Positions 8,310 through 17,802 of a DNA stretch of 64,000 nt are shown here, piece after piece. The translations under genes and the position numbers were made by a program. The stretch covers positions 62,001-126,000 of the forward strand of contig JACJYR010000002.1 of the NCBI GenBank assembly GCA_020636005.1, in the 5' to 3' direction. The DNA comes from Lewinellaceae bacterium (GTDB taxonomy: Bacteria > Bacteroidota > Bacteroidia > Chitinophagales > Saprospiraceae). Numbering within the stretch: position 1 is the first letter of the stretch; each line of letters opens with the position of its first letter. Below the pieces are notes generated by a model. It had not been told where the DNA came from. It did no database searches and saw only the letters and a program-made list of their open reading frames with translations.

Positions 8310-8379
8310 GAAATTGGAAATTGGGAATTATTTGGATACCGAGAATCAGATGGGTAGAAATTTCCTGATTTCCAATTTC
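8310..8379. repeat. Inverted repeat of the GGGAAATTGG type between convergent genes
   Basis: GAAATTGGAAAT (8310-8321) pairs with ATTTCCAATTTC (8368-8379). It lies between the 3' ends of phoD and the GAF gene. Similar AAATTGGGAAATT palindromes occur at 46466-46517 and inside gltB at 49769-49841. Confidence 0.6.
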
Positions 8380-8410
8380 TTAAAATCAAACGAAGCCGGA
8401 TGAGACCGCA

Positions 8411-10765
8411 TTACACCCTCACCGTCACCCGGAGAGCCTTCAGCCCTTCGGCACCCTGTAGTTTTTCCAGTTCCAAATCCTCGATTTCCTCCGCTATCAA
8501 GCCTCTGTTTTGCAGGTGGTGCAGGTATTCCAGGTATTCCAGCCTGTCTTTTTCGTTGAGCCAGACGATAGCAATCTTACCGCTTTGGGTGAGTCGCTCA
8601 CTGGTACCCTTGATAACGGCCTTGTCAATGCGCTTTTTCAGGATAGCATAGCGCACATTGTAGGCCCCGTCCACGTCGAACTGCTTTTCGTCCATGCGGA
8701 AACGGATGCTGAGCGGGTTGCTGTAGGCGAAGATGAGTTGGGCGGTGGTGAGGGGCACGGGCAGTTCTTTGGAACGCTGTGCCACCAAGCGGGTGATTTC
8801 ACAGAAATGGATAAGCTGCCAGAGGCGGAAATTTTTCAGGAAAAATGGGCTGAACTCGCCTTTTTCGAGCAGCGACGCCCCGATGTAAATGTTGTACTCC
8901 ACCCCGTCAGTCTTGTATTTTTCAAAATAATGGGGCAGCACCTCCTGCATGCGCCGGTCTTCCCCGTCCAGGTGGTCGGCCAGGGTCTCCACCAACATGC
9001 TCACGGATTCCTCGTAAGCTTTGCGGCGGCGGTAAACTATGCCCAGTTCTGTATCGAGGTAATCGAAATAGCTGTTCAGTTTTTCCCCGTTCAGTTGCGG
9101 GAAGCGGCCTTCCAGGCTCCGCAGCAGGGGATGGATTTCACGGGTCAGCAAGTCAACGATTTCCGACTCGTCGCTGGAGATGAACTCACCTGCCCGGAGG
9201 CGTGCCAGACAAGTACTGATTTTTTCAAGATAAACATCCAGCAGGTGGAACACGACTGCCCTGCCGCAGAACTTTAAGACCTCGCCGAGCCGCTCCAGGT
9301 TGTCGATCAGGTCGGCAATGATGGACTCGTTGCGCTGTTTGGATGAGCTGACTATATCGGCCTGTCCGTAAAGGGGGTAAACTTCATTGAAAATGATAGG
9401 TGGGATGACCGTTTGAAGGCTGTCCACCTCCCGATCCCAATAGAACTTGGTGGCGGCCTCCCGGAACTTCCACTCCACGCTGGGGTGAATAGAGGTGAAC
9501 TGCTGCTGGATCGTAAGCCGCACCTTGTTGCCGATGTCCTGCACGAATTTATTGGTGCCCACGGTGTAAAGGGCGAAGATTTCCTTCAACTCCTGGACGG
9601 TGAGCTGTGAAAAACGGAAGGGTTTGGGCGAGGCCAGTTCGAAGATGATTTCTATGCCTTTGTCGTCAATGGAAATGGGAGCGAGGAGCAAGCTGCGGAA
9701 ACCTTTTGCGGCGAGCGCCATTTCAAAATCGGTATTAGCCACGGCGGGCAGGTCCGTAACGGTAGTCGCCTTGCCCGTTGCTACTACTTTTCCGTAGATA
9801 CTTTTGGGATTCTTGAGGTCGGGCCTTACCAGCCCGGCATCGAAGCGGCGAAGCAGGCTCCAGCTGGTGCCTTCCTGCCAGTAGTGCTGCCTTACCTGCA
9901 GTGTGCCGAAGGTGACTTCGGGCATGGACAGGAAAGAGCGGATAAGGTGCTGCTGGTAGCCGAGTTCGTCCTGGTGTTCGCTGTTGCCGCTTTCATTGGC
10001 CATCAAGGATTCGATGATGGACAGGGTTTCCCGCTGGGTCACGTCGGACAGGTAGCCGATGACGAAGCCTTCGGATGAAAAATTCTCGACGGGCATCATC
10101 TGCAGCCATAGCGCCTCGTCGTCCCAGCGGTCGAGGAGGTGGTGAATGTCTTTTTTAGAAAGTTTTTTCAGGGGTTTAACAGCATGGACTTTCACAAAAT
10201 CGGTCAGGATGTTGATCCTGAAATGTTTCTCCAGGCCGGTCGCTGTATTCCTCAACCGAAGTGTTTCGGCGAAGGAACAATCCGTATCCATATCGTAAAA
10301 AGCATTCAGCACCAGATTGCCGGCATAAGTTGCCCCGTGCTTGTCCTCGCCCTGGATCCCCAATTTTGCCATATTGATTTCCCACTGCCCAGTACCTGCC
10401 ATCTCCTGGAAGGCTTTGGTCGTACAGAGAAAATCATTGGAAAATGGCTTGGAGACAAAAGCCATTTGGCCTTCGGTAAAAAGCGCCGGAAACAAGATAG
10501 CCATCAACGAGGCAAGTTGTCCGGGAGATTGCAGCAGCGCCTCTGTGTCAGCCAGTTCTGTTTCCAAAGTTTTCAGAAATGGTGCGGAAGTGCCGCCTGA
10601 TTTCTGGCTATTGGCCTTCAGTTTTTCCAAAAAAGGCTGGAAACTGAACGTGGAATGGTAGGGGCTGGCAGCGCTTTCCGACAAATGGCGAATAAAATCG
10701 TTCAATGGCAAATAGGCCTGCCCGTTGGTAGCAAAGGGCCTTACAGTGGATGCAGGTTGTTCCAT
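8411..10765 (-). CDS. GAF-domain protein, unknown signalling role
   Basis: 784 aa from the ATG at 10765; nine extra codons upstream are possible but less likely. There is no signal peptide, so it is cytoplasmic. Residues ~260-410 look like a GAF domain (SIYGKVVATGKATTVTDLPA, then GFRSLLLAPISIDDKGIEIIF). The rest is mainly helical and ends in a short basic/acidic tail (EEIEDLELEKLQ). There is no visible kinase, cyclase or DNA-binding domain, so it may bind a ligand or a partner protein. Large GAF proteins of this layout are known in Bacteroidota without assigned function. It is convergent with phoD and alone on its strand. Confidence 0.7.
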   Translation of the reverse strand: MEQPASTVRPFATNGQAYLPLNDFIRHLSESAASPYHSTFSFQPFLEKLKANSQKSGGTSAPFLKTLETELADTEALLQSPGQLASLMAILFPALFTEGQMAFVSKPFSNDFLCTTKAFQEMAGTGQWEINMAKLGIQGEDKHGATYAGNLVLNAFYDMDTDCSFAETLRLRNTATGLEKHFRINILTDFVKVHAVKPLKKLSKKDIHHLLDRWDDEALWLQMMPVENFSSEGFVIGYLSDVTQRETLSIIESLMANESGNSEHQDELGYQQHLIRSFLSMPEVTFGTLQVRQHYWQEGTSWSLLRRFDAGLVRPDLKNPKSIYGKVVATGKATTVTDLPAVANTDFEMALAAKGFRSLLLAPISIDDKGIEIIFELASPKPFRFSQLTVQELKEIFALYTVGTNKFVQDIGNKVRLTIQQQFTSIHPSVEWKFREAATKFYWDREVDSLQTVIPPIIFNEVYPLYGQADIVSSSKQRNESIIADLIDNLERLGEVLKFCGRAVVFHLLDVYLEKISTCLARLRAGEFISSDESEIVDLLTREIHPLLRSLEGRFPQLNGEKLNSYFDYLDTELGIVYRRRKAYEESVSMLVETLADHLDGEDRRMQEVLPHYFEKYKTDGVEYNIYIGASLLEKGEFSPFFLKNFRLWQLIHFCEITRLVAQRSKELPVPLTTAQLIFAYSNPLSIRFRMDEKQFDVDGAYNVRYAILKKRIDKAVIKGTSERLTQSGKIAIVWLNEKDRLEYLEYLHHLQNRGLIAEEIEDLELEKLQGAEGLKALRVTVRV

Positions 10766-10912
10766 AAAAGTTACATTTGGTTGACTCAACACAAGGTTGG
10801 CAGGTCAAAAATAACATTTCCCCAAAACTCTATTTGACATGGGCGCACAGAACAATGTGATTGCACTAAAAGGAAGGCCGTTGCAGAACAAGCTCCTTCA
10901 AATAGCTGTGCC

Positions 10913-11713
10913 TCAGTTATGGTTTTGGTGAACATGCACGTCCATCTGCGGGAAGGGGATGTTCAGGCCCTCAGCGTTGAAAGCGTTGTAAACCTTTTCG
11001 TTGGTTTCAAAAAGGACGCCACCGTAATCTGCTGCATTTACCCACACCCTTGTATCAATGTTCACGGAATTGTCGCCGAGTTCTTTTACCTGGATGAAGA
11101 TCTCTTCGTCTTTCAGGATGCGGTCGTCCTTATTGAAAATATCGAGCAGCACTTCCCTGGCTTTTTGCACACTGTCGCCATAGCCGATGCCAAAGGTCCA
11201 CATTACCCGGCGTTTTTCCACGGTAGAAAAATTTTCCAACGATTTGTTGGCCAATTCCCCGTTCGGGATGACGACCTCGTGGTTGTCGAGCGTCAGAAGG
11301 ATGGTGTTGAAAATCTGAATTTCCTTCACCGTGCCCTGGAAGCCCTGCGCCTTGATGAAATGGCCGACCTTGTAGGGTTTGAACAGCAGGATGAGCACCC
11401 CCCCGGCGAAGTTTTGCAGGGTGCCGCTGAGCGCCATACCAATGGCGAGGCCCGCTGCCCCAATAATGGCAATGAATGAGGTCATCTGGATGCCCATCGT
11501 GCCCAGGGCTGCCAATACGAGCAACACCCGCATCAAGGCCCGGAACAAAGTGATCAGGAAAGGACGGAGGTTGGGATCCACTTCCGTGCGGGCCATCGCT
11601 TTTTTGATGGCCCTGAGCAGCACGTTAATCACAATGCCGCCGACGACGAGTATGAGGATGGCGAGGAGCAGCTTGGGGCCGTAAATGGATACAATATTTT
11701 TTAGGTCAATCAT
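10913..11713 (-). CDS. Small-conductance mechanosensitive channel (MscS family)
   Basis: 266 aa from the ATG at 11713 (MIDLKNIVSIYGPKLLLAIL); a 24-residue upstream extension is possible but adds an unlikely second hydrophobic start. Three membrane helices are visible: ~12-32, ~58-78 and the pore-lining Gly/Ala-rich ~80-105 (IGAAGLAIGMALSGTLQNFA). A beta domain follows (GTVKEIQIFNTILLTLDN, VVIPNGELANKSLENFS) and then the C-terminal vestibule. The size is close to E. coli MscS. Such inner-membrane channels open on osmotic downshift to release solutes. It stands alone on its strand. Confidence 0.9.
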   Translation of the reverse strand: MIDLKNIVSIYGPKLLLAILILVVGGIVINVLLRAIKKAMARTEVDPNLRPFLITLFRALMRVLLVLAALGTMGIQMTSFIAIIGAAGLAIGMALSGTLQNFAGGVLILLFKPYKVGHFIKAQGFQGTVKEIQIFNTILLTLDNHEVVIPNGELANKSLENFSTVEKRRVMWTFGIGYGDSVQKAREVLLDIFNKDDRILKDEEIFIQVKELGDNSVNIDTRVWVNAADYGGVLFETNEKVYNAFNAEGLNIPFPQMDVHVHQNHN

Positions 11714-11966
11714 CGGACTACTAAAAGGTTTAATGAAAAGAAATGGTAAGATTACAAGCCTAAGCAAGGTTTTTCTCCCTTGCATGTATAAGGATAATGG
11801 GTCAATCCTCTAAATGTTTAAACGCACGCTAACAGGCTTCAAAGATTTTCCCCCCTGACTCCTAATCTGCCTCGCCCCGTCAACTTTGACGCTTATCTGC
11901 TGTTTCAAATGCCCAATACTAAGAGACTTTTTCAAATGCCGAATACTGGCTATGGAGGAGTAAGTA

Positions 11967-12014
11967 GTTGTTTGAGTTGTTTGAAATTGTTTGAGTTGTT
12001 TGAAATTGTTTGAT
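11967..12014. repeat. 19-bp tandem microrepeat (TTTGAGTTGTTTGAAATTG)
   Basis: Two full copies of a 19-nt unit plus partial copies lie upstream of the hydrolase gene. A related sequence in reverse orientation (CAAACAACCTCAAACGATTA) occurs at 27525-27573, upstream of the BrkB gene. Confidence 0.6.
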
Positions 12015-12166
12015 GTCGAAGATTCACGCCAGTAAATTGATTGATGCAGCTGATTTTCAGGTGCTCATTTGATTTTTTCTTAAATCCAATTAACCCAAAC
12101 TAACTTCAATCATGTACTTACTTTTAAGACAGGGAGGGTTTGAAACGGTTTCTAAAGTCCAACCTT

Positions 12167-12952
12167 ATGAAATGGATCAAGTGGATCGGCGCCTTGTTCG
12201 CCTTTTTGTACGTTATTTTTTGTGCAGTCCTCTACTTCGCCCAGGAGCGCATCATCTTCAATCCAGACCAACTCTCAACCGATTACATATTCAGGGAAGG
12301 TGAGGAGGTGCAACTGGAAGTAGAAAAGGGCATTTCACTCAATTGCCTATGGCTCCGAGAGCCACCTTCAAAAGGCGTCATCTTGTACCTGCACGGCAAT
12401 CGGGGCAGTAACCGCCGTTGCCTGCACCAGGCCAAAACAATGGAGGGCCAGGGCTACGATATCTTTATGCCCGACTACCGGGGTTATGGTAAAAGCGGGG
12501 GCAGCATCGAGTCTGAAGAGCAGCTTTTCAGCGATGCACAAAAAACCTACGATTTCCTCAAGCAGCACTACGCAGAAAAGGACATCGTGGTCGTTGGATA
12601 CTCATTAGGCAGCGGCATCGCATCCTACCTGGCCGCCAACAACAATCCCCAACAGCTTGTGCTGCTGGCTCCCTATTGGAGCATGTTGTACATGAAAGAC
12701 CGGATGGCGCCTTTCTTGCCCGATTTCCTGCTCAAATACCCTCTCCGTACAGACGAGTTTCTACGGCGGGTCAAAGCCCCCATCACCTTGTTCCACGGCC
12801 TGCTTGACGATGTTATCCCTGTTGAATGTTCCGAAAAATTGAAGACTATAAAACCCGGGAGTATCCATCTTATCACCATGCAGGAAGGCCATCGGGGGGT
12901 CATCTTCAGTCCGGTCTTCCGGCGGGGCGTCGGGGAGTTGTTGCGCCAATGA
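12167..12952 (+). CDS. Membrane-anchored alpha/beta hydrolase
   Basis: 261 aa from the ATG at 12167. A TTG at 12140 with a GGGAGG just upstream is an alternative start. One N-terminal membrane anchor (WIGALFAFLYVIFCAVLYFA) is followed by an alpha/beta-hydrolase fold: oxyanion-region LYLHGNRGSN, YRGYGKSGGS, nucleophile elbow GYSLGSG, acid in LLDDVIP and His in EGHRG. All three catalytic residues are present. The layout resembles the ABHD13/Bem46 group of membrane serine hydrolases, whose substrates are mostly unknown. It is a single-gene unit, followed by a weak hairpin at 12998. Confidence 0.85.
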   Translation: MKWIKWIGALFAFLYVIFCAVLYFAQERIIFNPDQLSTDYIFREGEEVQLEVEKGISLNCLWLREPPSKGVILYLHGNRGSNRRCLHQAKTMEGQGYDIFMPDYRGYGKSGGSIESEEQLFSDAQKTYDFLKQHYAEKDIVVVGYSLGSGIASYLAANNNPQQLVLLAPYWSMLYMKDRMAPFLPDFLLKYPLRTDEFLRRVKAPITLFHGLLDDVIPVECSEKLKTIKPGSIHLITMQEGHRGVIFSPVFRRGVGELLRQ

Positions 12953-12997
12953 ACGCTGAAAGCAGGTGTCGTTTGATAAATTCAATGATAGCTGAAA

Positions 12998-13031
12998 AAG
13001 GAAGGGACAGCCAGCAAGCTCGTCCCTTCTT
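12998..13031 (+). terminator. Possible terminator after the hydrolase gene
   Basis: GAAGGGAC (13001-13008) pairs with GTCCCTTC (13022-13029), with extra A-T pairing at the base and a 13-nt loop. The T-run is short and broken. Confidence 0.4.
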
Positions 13032-13053
13032 CTATCTGAAACACTACTACTAA

Positions 13054-13864
13054 GCACGGGAAGAAGGGGGGCCGCCAGCTGATTAGCCAGCGGCCAATTT
13101 AATAGAGACCAATAAGATTACACTGGGCAGATGTGGGAGTAGAAGGGGATGGATGATAGACGGACAATTATCAAGGAACAGGAGGGCAAGAAAAGTATCG
13201 GTTTTTAATGCGGATATCGGGTTAAATTAATCGCCATATTTCCAGTTGTTTGAAAAACGAGATCATGGTGATTTTGAAAATCACCATGATCTAACCTCCT
13301 GAAAATCAACGAACTTAAAAAATGAACCCATAAATCGCAATTTTAGAAATCAAGTAAAATATGAAATTGATAAACCAACTATAAATCAATTGATTACGTG
13401 CCGTACCAATTTCTTTTTATTTCTAAATTTCAATAACTTTCCAGGCGCACAACCTAGTTCAGGCCTCAATAATTGATAACTTTTTGAACCTTGGGTAGAT
13501 GGTGAAAGGGCTTCTGTAAGAGACCATTCAGCGAAGTGTGTTTTTGAAAAAAACGCATTCTCACAATCAATCAGTTGTGCGAAATTGACACAGTTTTTTG
13601 AACAATCTCTTCTGTAAGGGTAGTTGAACGAAGGGGAATTCGAGCCCGGTTTCTTAAAGATAGGGTAAGCGAGTGTCAGTTTAGAGGTATAAGGTGCCAG
13701 GGGTTAATTTTTGTTCGGCAGCGTGGAAAAAAAGTGAAATTATTTTTGCCGACTTCCCAAAAGCCCAACCTTGGCATATCCTTTTCAAAAAATAAACCCC
13801 GCAATATATTTTTCCTAAGACCATAAACCGATATTTGCGGCTCATAAAAAAACCACTTAGAAAT
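13054..13864. other. Gene-free region upstream of sucB
   Basis: Together with the preceding terminator this makes about 900 nt without a supportable ORF on either strand. The most striking element is a 31-bp palindrome at 13261-13291. The region is AT-rich around 13310-13450. A GATATTTG box at 13830-13837, 28 nt before the sucB start, resembles a -7 element with one mismatch. Confidence 0.4.
13261..13291. repeat. Perfect 31-bp palindrome (15-bp arms, 1-nt centre)
   Basis: The arm GATCATGGTGATTTT is followed by a single G and the exact reverse complement. There is no T-run after it, so it is not an ordinary terminator. It could be an operator-type binding site or a cruciform-forming remnant of a mobile element. 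Confidence 0.75.
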
Positions 13865-15115
13865 ATGTCAGTTGTAGAAATGAAAGTCCCCGTCATCGGG
13901 GAGTCCATCACCGAAGTTACCCTCTCCCAATGGCTCAAAGGCAATGGCGATTACGTCGAACTGGACGAAGCCATCTGCGAGTTCGAATCCGATAAGGCCA
14001 CGCTTGAATTCCCGGCCGAGGCAGCCGGGAAGCTGATCCATGTTGCAGCGGAAGGCGCCGATCTGGAAATCGGGGCATTGGTAGCAAAAATTGACACATC
14101 CGCAGCGAAAGGCAATGGTGCGCCCGCCGCTGCCAAAGAAGAAAAACAAGCCCCGGCCGAGCCTGAAAAAGAAAAACCCGCCCCTGCTGCTGAAAGCAAG
14201 GCTTCCTACGCTACCGGGCACCCCTCGCCTGCCGCTGCCAAGATTTTAAAGGAAAACGAAATGGCGGCCAACGACGTAAAAGGAACCGGCCGGGATGGGC
14301 GGATCACCAAGGAAGATGCCCAGACAGCAGTGACCGAAAAGCCATCAGCACCTGCCGCCCCAAAACCTGAAGCCAAGCCTGCGACCAGCCAGTCAGCAAC
14401 TGTTACCCCGTTCAGCCGGGAAACGGAGCGCAAAAAAATGACCCGTATGCGCCGCACCATCGCCAAGCGCCTGGTTAGCGCCAAAAACAACACGGCCATG
14501 CTTACCACCTTTAATGAGGTGGACCTGACAGCAGTAATGGACTTGCGGAAAAAATACCAGGATCAATTCGTCGCCAAACATGGTATAAAACTGGGCTTCA
14601 TGTCCCTTTTCGCCAAAGCCTGTGCAAAAGTACTCCTGGAAATGCCCGACGTAAACGCCATGCTGGATGGCGAAGACCTGGTCTATCACGATTATGTGGA
14701 CATCTCCATTGCCATTTCCACGCCGAACGGCCTTGTCGTACCGCCGGTCCACAATGTCGAGTCGTTGAATTTTGCTGAAATTGAATTGAAAATCAAGGAG
14801 TTGGCAGACAAGGCCCGCAAGAACAGCCTGTCTTTGGAGGAGATGTCCGGCGGCACCTTTACCATCACCAATGGCGGCATTTTTGGCTCGATGTTGAGCA
14901 CGCCCATCCTGAACGAACCTCAAAGTGCCATCCTCGGCATGCACAATATCGTGGAACGCCCGGTCGCCGTGAATGGGCAGGTGGAAATCCGTCCGATGAT
15001 GTACCTGGCACTGAGCTACGACCACCGGGTAATTGACGGCAGTACTTCCGTTACGTTTTTGGTGAAAGTGAAGAAATTGCTGGAAGACCCCATCGTGATG
15101 TTGATGGATTTATGA
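13865..15115 (+). CDS. sucB: 2-oxoglutarate dehydrogenase E2 (dihydrolipoamide succinyltransferase)
   Basis: 416 aa from the ATG at 13865. Residues 1-78 form a lipoyl domain with the modified Lys44 in FESDKATLEF. An Ala/Pro/Lys-rich linker covers ~80-125. Residues ~125-165 are the E1/E3-binding domain (HPSPAAAKILKENEM, GTGRDGRITKED), followed by a second linker. The catalytic domain runs from ~185 with the active-site pattern HRVIDG (His387, Asp391). EMKVPVIGESITEV at the start is typical of the 2-oxoglutarate rather than the pyruvate enzyme. It transfers succinyl groups to CoA in the TCA cycle. No E1 or E3 gene is adjacent. A strong terminator follows. Confidence 0.92.
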   Translation: MSVVEMKVPVIGESITEVTLSQWLKGNGDYVELDEAICEFESDKATLEFPAEAAGKLIHVAAEGADLEIGALVAKIDTSAAKGNGAPAAAKEEKQAPAEPEKEKPAPAAESKASYATGHPSPAAAKILKENEMAANDVKGTGRDGRITKEDAQTAVTEKPSAPAAPKPEAKPATSQSATVTPFSRETERKKMTRMRRTIAKRLVSAKNNTAMLTTFNEVDLTAVMDLRKKYQDQFVAKHGIKLGFMSLFAKACAKVLLEMPDVNAMLDGEDLVYHDYVDISIAISTPNGLVVPPVHNVESLNFAEIELKIKELADKARKNSLSLEEMSGGTFTITNGGIFGSMLSTPILNEPQSAILGMHNIVERPVAVNGQVEIRPMMYLALSYDHRVIDGSTSVTFLVKVKKLLEDPIVMLMDL

Positions 15116-15178
15116 TGGCACATCGGCCTTTCTCATAAAGCACTGGCCAAGGAAAGAAATAGCTTTTCAACGTGAAAT

Positions 15179-15214
15179 AAAAGTCCGGCACCCTACGCTG
15201 CCGGACTTTTTTTT
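15179..15214 (+). terminator. Rho-independent terminator after sucB
   Basis: A 12-bp perfect stem AAAAGTCCGGCA / TGCCGGACTTTT with an 8-nt loop is followed by further T residues. Confidence 0.9.
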
Positions 15215-15398
15215 AACCCTTTTTTGGATAACTCTCCATTCCCCCCTACCTTTAGGGCGCTTTTCAATCAAAGGCAGCCCTTCTTAAATAATTTGCTAGC
15301 TACCCCCGCCCAGGCCCCCGCAATCAATCGGAGTGCATTGTTAAAAAAAAATATAGTTTTCAAAGGCAACATCACTGCATCAGGCAAACAATGATTCT

Positions 15399-17792
15399 AT
15401 GAACCCACACTACCAAAAATATTTTGGGCTTCTGTTAACGCTCCTGCTTTCCGGGTGGCTGATTTTACCTTTTACCGCTTTTGCACAACTCACCTTAGAA
15501 TGGGAACACACATTTGGCGGCACCGGCTTTGAAGAACTGAACGCACTGGCGCTTACGAATGACGGTGGGTACATTTTTGGCGGCATTACCACCACTGAAA
15601 ACCCATCCCCTGGCACTGAAATAACCGGGGCGACCAAAGACACGGTCGCCTGGCCTTCGCCCACCGGCGATTTCTGGTTGGTAAAAACAGATGGTGAAGG
15701 CAATTTGGATTGGGAAAAACGATTTGGTGGCGATGGCCAGGACCGGTTATGGGATATCCGTCAAACAACTGACGGGGGATACATTTTGGCCGGTGAATCC
15801 AGATCCAGCAAATGGGAAGACCATTCCGAACAACTAAGGGGCGTCTTAGATGGCTGGGTGGTCAAGACCGATTCAAATGGCTCCATTGAGTGGGAAAAGA
15901 CTTTTGGCGGCACCGATAGCGACATAGTCCGGGTCATTCTGCCCATCCCCAACGGGTCAGGTTATTTGTTGGCCGGCCATTCCAGTTCGGGCGCCGGGTT
16001 CGAAAAAAGTGAAAACTCCAGGGGAGGACAGGATTATTGGCTGATCAGGATAGACCTGCTCGGCAACGTTCTATGGGACAAGACCATTGGCGGCGATGGC
16101 GACGACATCCTCAACGATGCAGAGATAGCTTTTGGGGGTGGCTTTATCCTGGCGGGTTGGTCAGCATCCAACATTAGTTTTGACAAAACAAAACCACTGT
16201 TCGGGAAAAACGACTATTGGATAGTTAAGGTAGATGATGGCGGCAACATCGTTTGGCAGGAAACCTATGGGGGTACCGACGAAGATGTTTGCCACGACAT
16301 TTTACCAACAGTAGAAGGAAATTACCTGCTCTCAGGCCATTCCGTTTCCCAAAACGGCTTTGGCAACAGGGACGCCTTGTTTATCAATATAACGGATAAC
16401 GGCTGGGGGCCTACCACCAATTGGGAAAGGCGCTTTGGCGGGCAATCCGCCGACATTGGCTATGCTGCTTCCCAAAATTCAATCGGCTACTACATGGCCG
16501 TTGGTGTCTCTTCTTCCATCCCCGATACAGTTTCAATGGTAGGCAATAAAAGTGCGGCTTTGCTGGGGGCCAGCGATTATTGGGTGCTGTTTCTCGACCC
16601 TGCCGGCAATAAACTCTGGGACGAATCATTGGGTGGCTCCCAACCTGAAAAAGGGGAGTTTATCCTCCGGGCGCATGACTATGGGTACATTATCGGCGGA
16701 ATTTCCGGCTCTGGCATCAGTCCCCCGTTCAAATCAGAAGACTCCCGTGGCGGCAACGACATGTGGGTCGTCCGCACAGGTTGTCGTTTCCCAGGCCCGG
16801 TCCTGGAGGATTTGCCCAAAGTATGCAGGGACGAGTTTGTGGAGGTAGATGCCTCCGTGCCCGCCTGCGAGCATTGTATTTACATTTGGGATGATGGGGA
16901 AAAAGGCCCCGTGCGGCAGTTTTCCCCTGATACTACCACCCAGGTCAAAGTGACCCTCGTGCATCCGGATGGCTGCGAATTGAGTGATTCCGTCACCATC
17001 CAAATAGTGCCCGGCCCGGAATCAGTTCTGGGCGGGGGCAGGCCCATTTCATGCTATGAAGCGGATGATGGCGAATTTTTCATTGAACAAGTGGCGGGCG
17101 GCACCCCACCCTACCAATTTTCCCTGAACGGGGGCGCTTGGGAAGATTTTGCAGACTACGCCCGGATGCCGCCCGGCAACTATACCCTGGAGGTACTCGA
17201 TACCAATGGTTGCGTGTATGACACTGCTTTTTTCATTGACCAACCAGAAGAAGTGCTGCTCGAACTGGGCCCCGATATTTTTCTTGACCTGGGGGACAGC
17301 GTTCAACTGCAGGCACTCACCAACCTGCTCGACTCTTTTCATGTGGAATGGCAACAGCCCGACTTCCTTTCCTGCACCGATTGCATGGAGCCTTGGGTGG
17401 GGGGCGTTGCCTATACGACCACCATCAGTGCGAGAATCGTCGATCAAAATGGATGCGATGCCAGTGACTTCCTCCGGGTAGTGGTGGAAAAGTCAGATGC
17501 CGTTTATATACCAAATGCCTTTTCCCCTAACAATGATAATATCAACGATTTTTTCACGGTCTTTGCCGATCAGACCATCAAACGGGTGAATTCGCTCCTC
17601 GTATTCGACCGGTGGGGGGAAAAGATGTTCGAAAAGCATGGCTTTCAGCCGAATATGGAGCAAATTGGATGGGATGGCCGGTTCCAGGGCAAATTTTTGG
17701 ATCCGGCAGTATTTGTCTATTGGGCAGAAGTTGAGTACCTGGATGGGCGGAAGGAATTGTTTGAAGGCGATGTGGCCATTATCAGGAAATAA
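15399..17792 (+). CDS. Secreted T9SS type B protein with seven W-x-x-x-GG repeats
   Basis: 797 aa. The signal peptide ends about SGWLILPFTAFAQ. Residues ~30-460 hold seven repeats of about 55-65 aa, each with W[ED]-x2-[FYIL]-GG near the start and GGY/GGF-I-x-[AG]-G near the end (for example EWEHTFGGTG, DWEKRFGGDG, LWDKTIGGDG, LWDESLGGS). This suggests a seven-bladed beta-propeller. Residues ~550-605 resemble a SprB-type repeat (GGTPPYQFSLNGG, GNYTLEVLDTNGC). The last ~85 residues are a gliding-motility C-terminal (CHU_C) domain (YIPNAFSPNNDNINDFF, FDRWGEKMFE) that directs type IX secretion. It is likely on the cell surface or released. Its partner is unknown. Confidence 0.85.
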   Translation: MNPHYQKYFGLLLTLLLSGWLILPFTAFAQLTLEWEHTFGGTGFEELNALALTNDGGYIFGGITTTENPSPGTEITGATKDTVAWPSPTGDFWLVKTDGEGNLDWEKRFGGDGQDRLWDIRQTTDGGYILAGESRSSKWEDHSEQLRGVLDGWVVKTDSNGSIEWEKTFGGTDSDIVRVILPIPNGSGYLLAGHSSSGAGFEKSENSRGGQDYWLIRIDLLGNVLWDKTIGGDGDDILNDAEIAFGGGFILAGWSASNISFDKTKPLFGKNDYWIVKVDDGGNIVWQETYGGTDEDVCHDILPTVEGNYLLSGHSVSQNGFGNRDALFINITDNGWGPTTNWERRFGGQSADIGYAASQNSIGYYMAVGVSSSIPDTVSMVGNKSAALLGASDYWVLFLDPAGNKLWDESLGGSQPEKGEFILRAHDYGYIIGGISGSGISPPFKSEDSRGGNDMWVVRTGCRFPGPVLEDLPKVCRDEFVEVDASVPACEHCIYIWDDGEKGPVRQFSPDTTTQVKVTLVHPDGCELSDSVTIQIVPGPESVLGGGRPISCYEADDGEFFIEQVAGGTPPYQFSLNGGAWEDFADYARMPPGNYTLEVLDTNGCVYDTAFFIDQPEEVLLELGPDIFLDLGDSVQLQALTNLLDSFHVEWQQPDFLSCTDCMEPWVGGVAYTTTISARIVDQNGCDASDFLRVVVEKSDAVYIPNAFSPNNDNINDFFTVFADQTIKRVNSLLVFDRWGEKMFEKHGFQPNMEQIGWDGRFQGKFLDPAVFVYWAEVEYLDGRKELFEGDVAIIRK

Positions 17793-17802
17793 CAAAAAGA
17801 AG

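Noticed and set aside
8510..9277. 255-aa plus-strand ORF opposite the GAF gene
   Set aside because: Antisense shadow without recognisable features.
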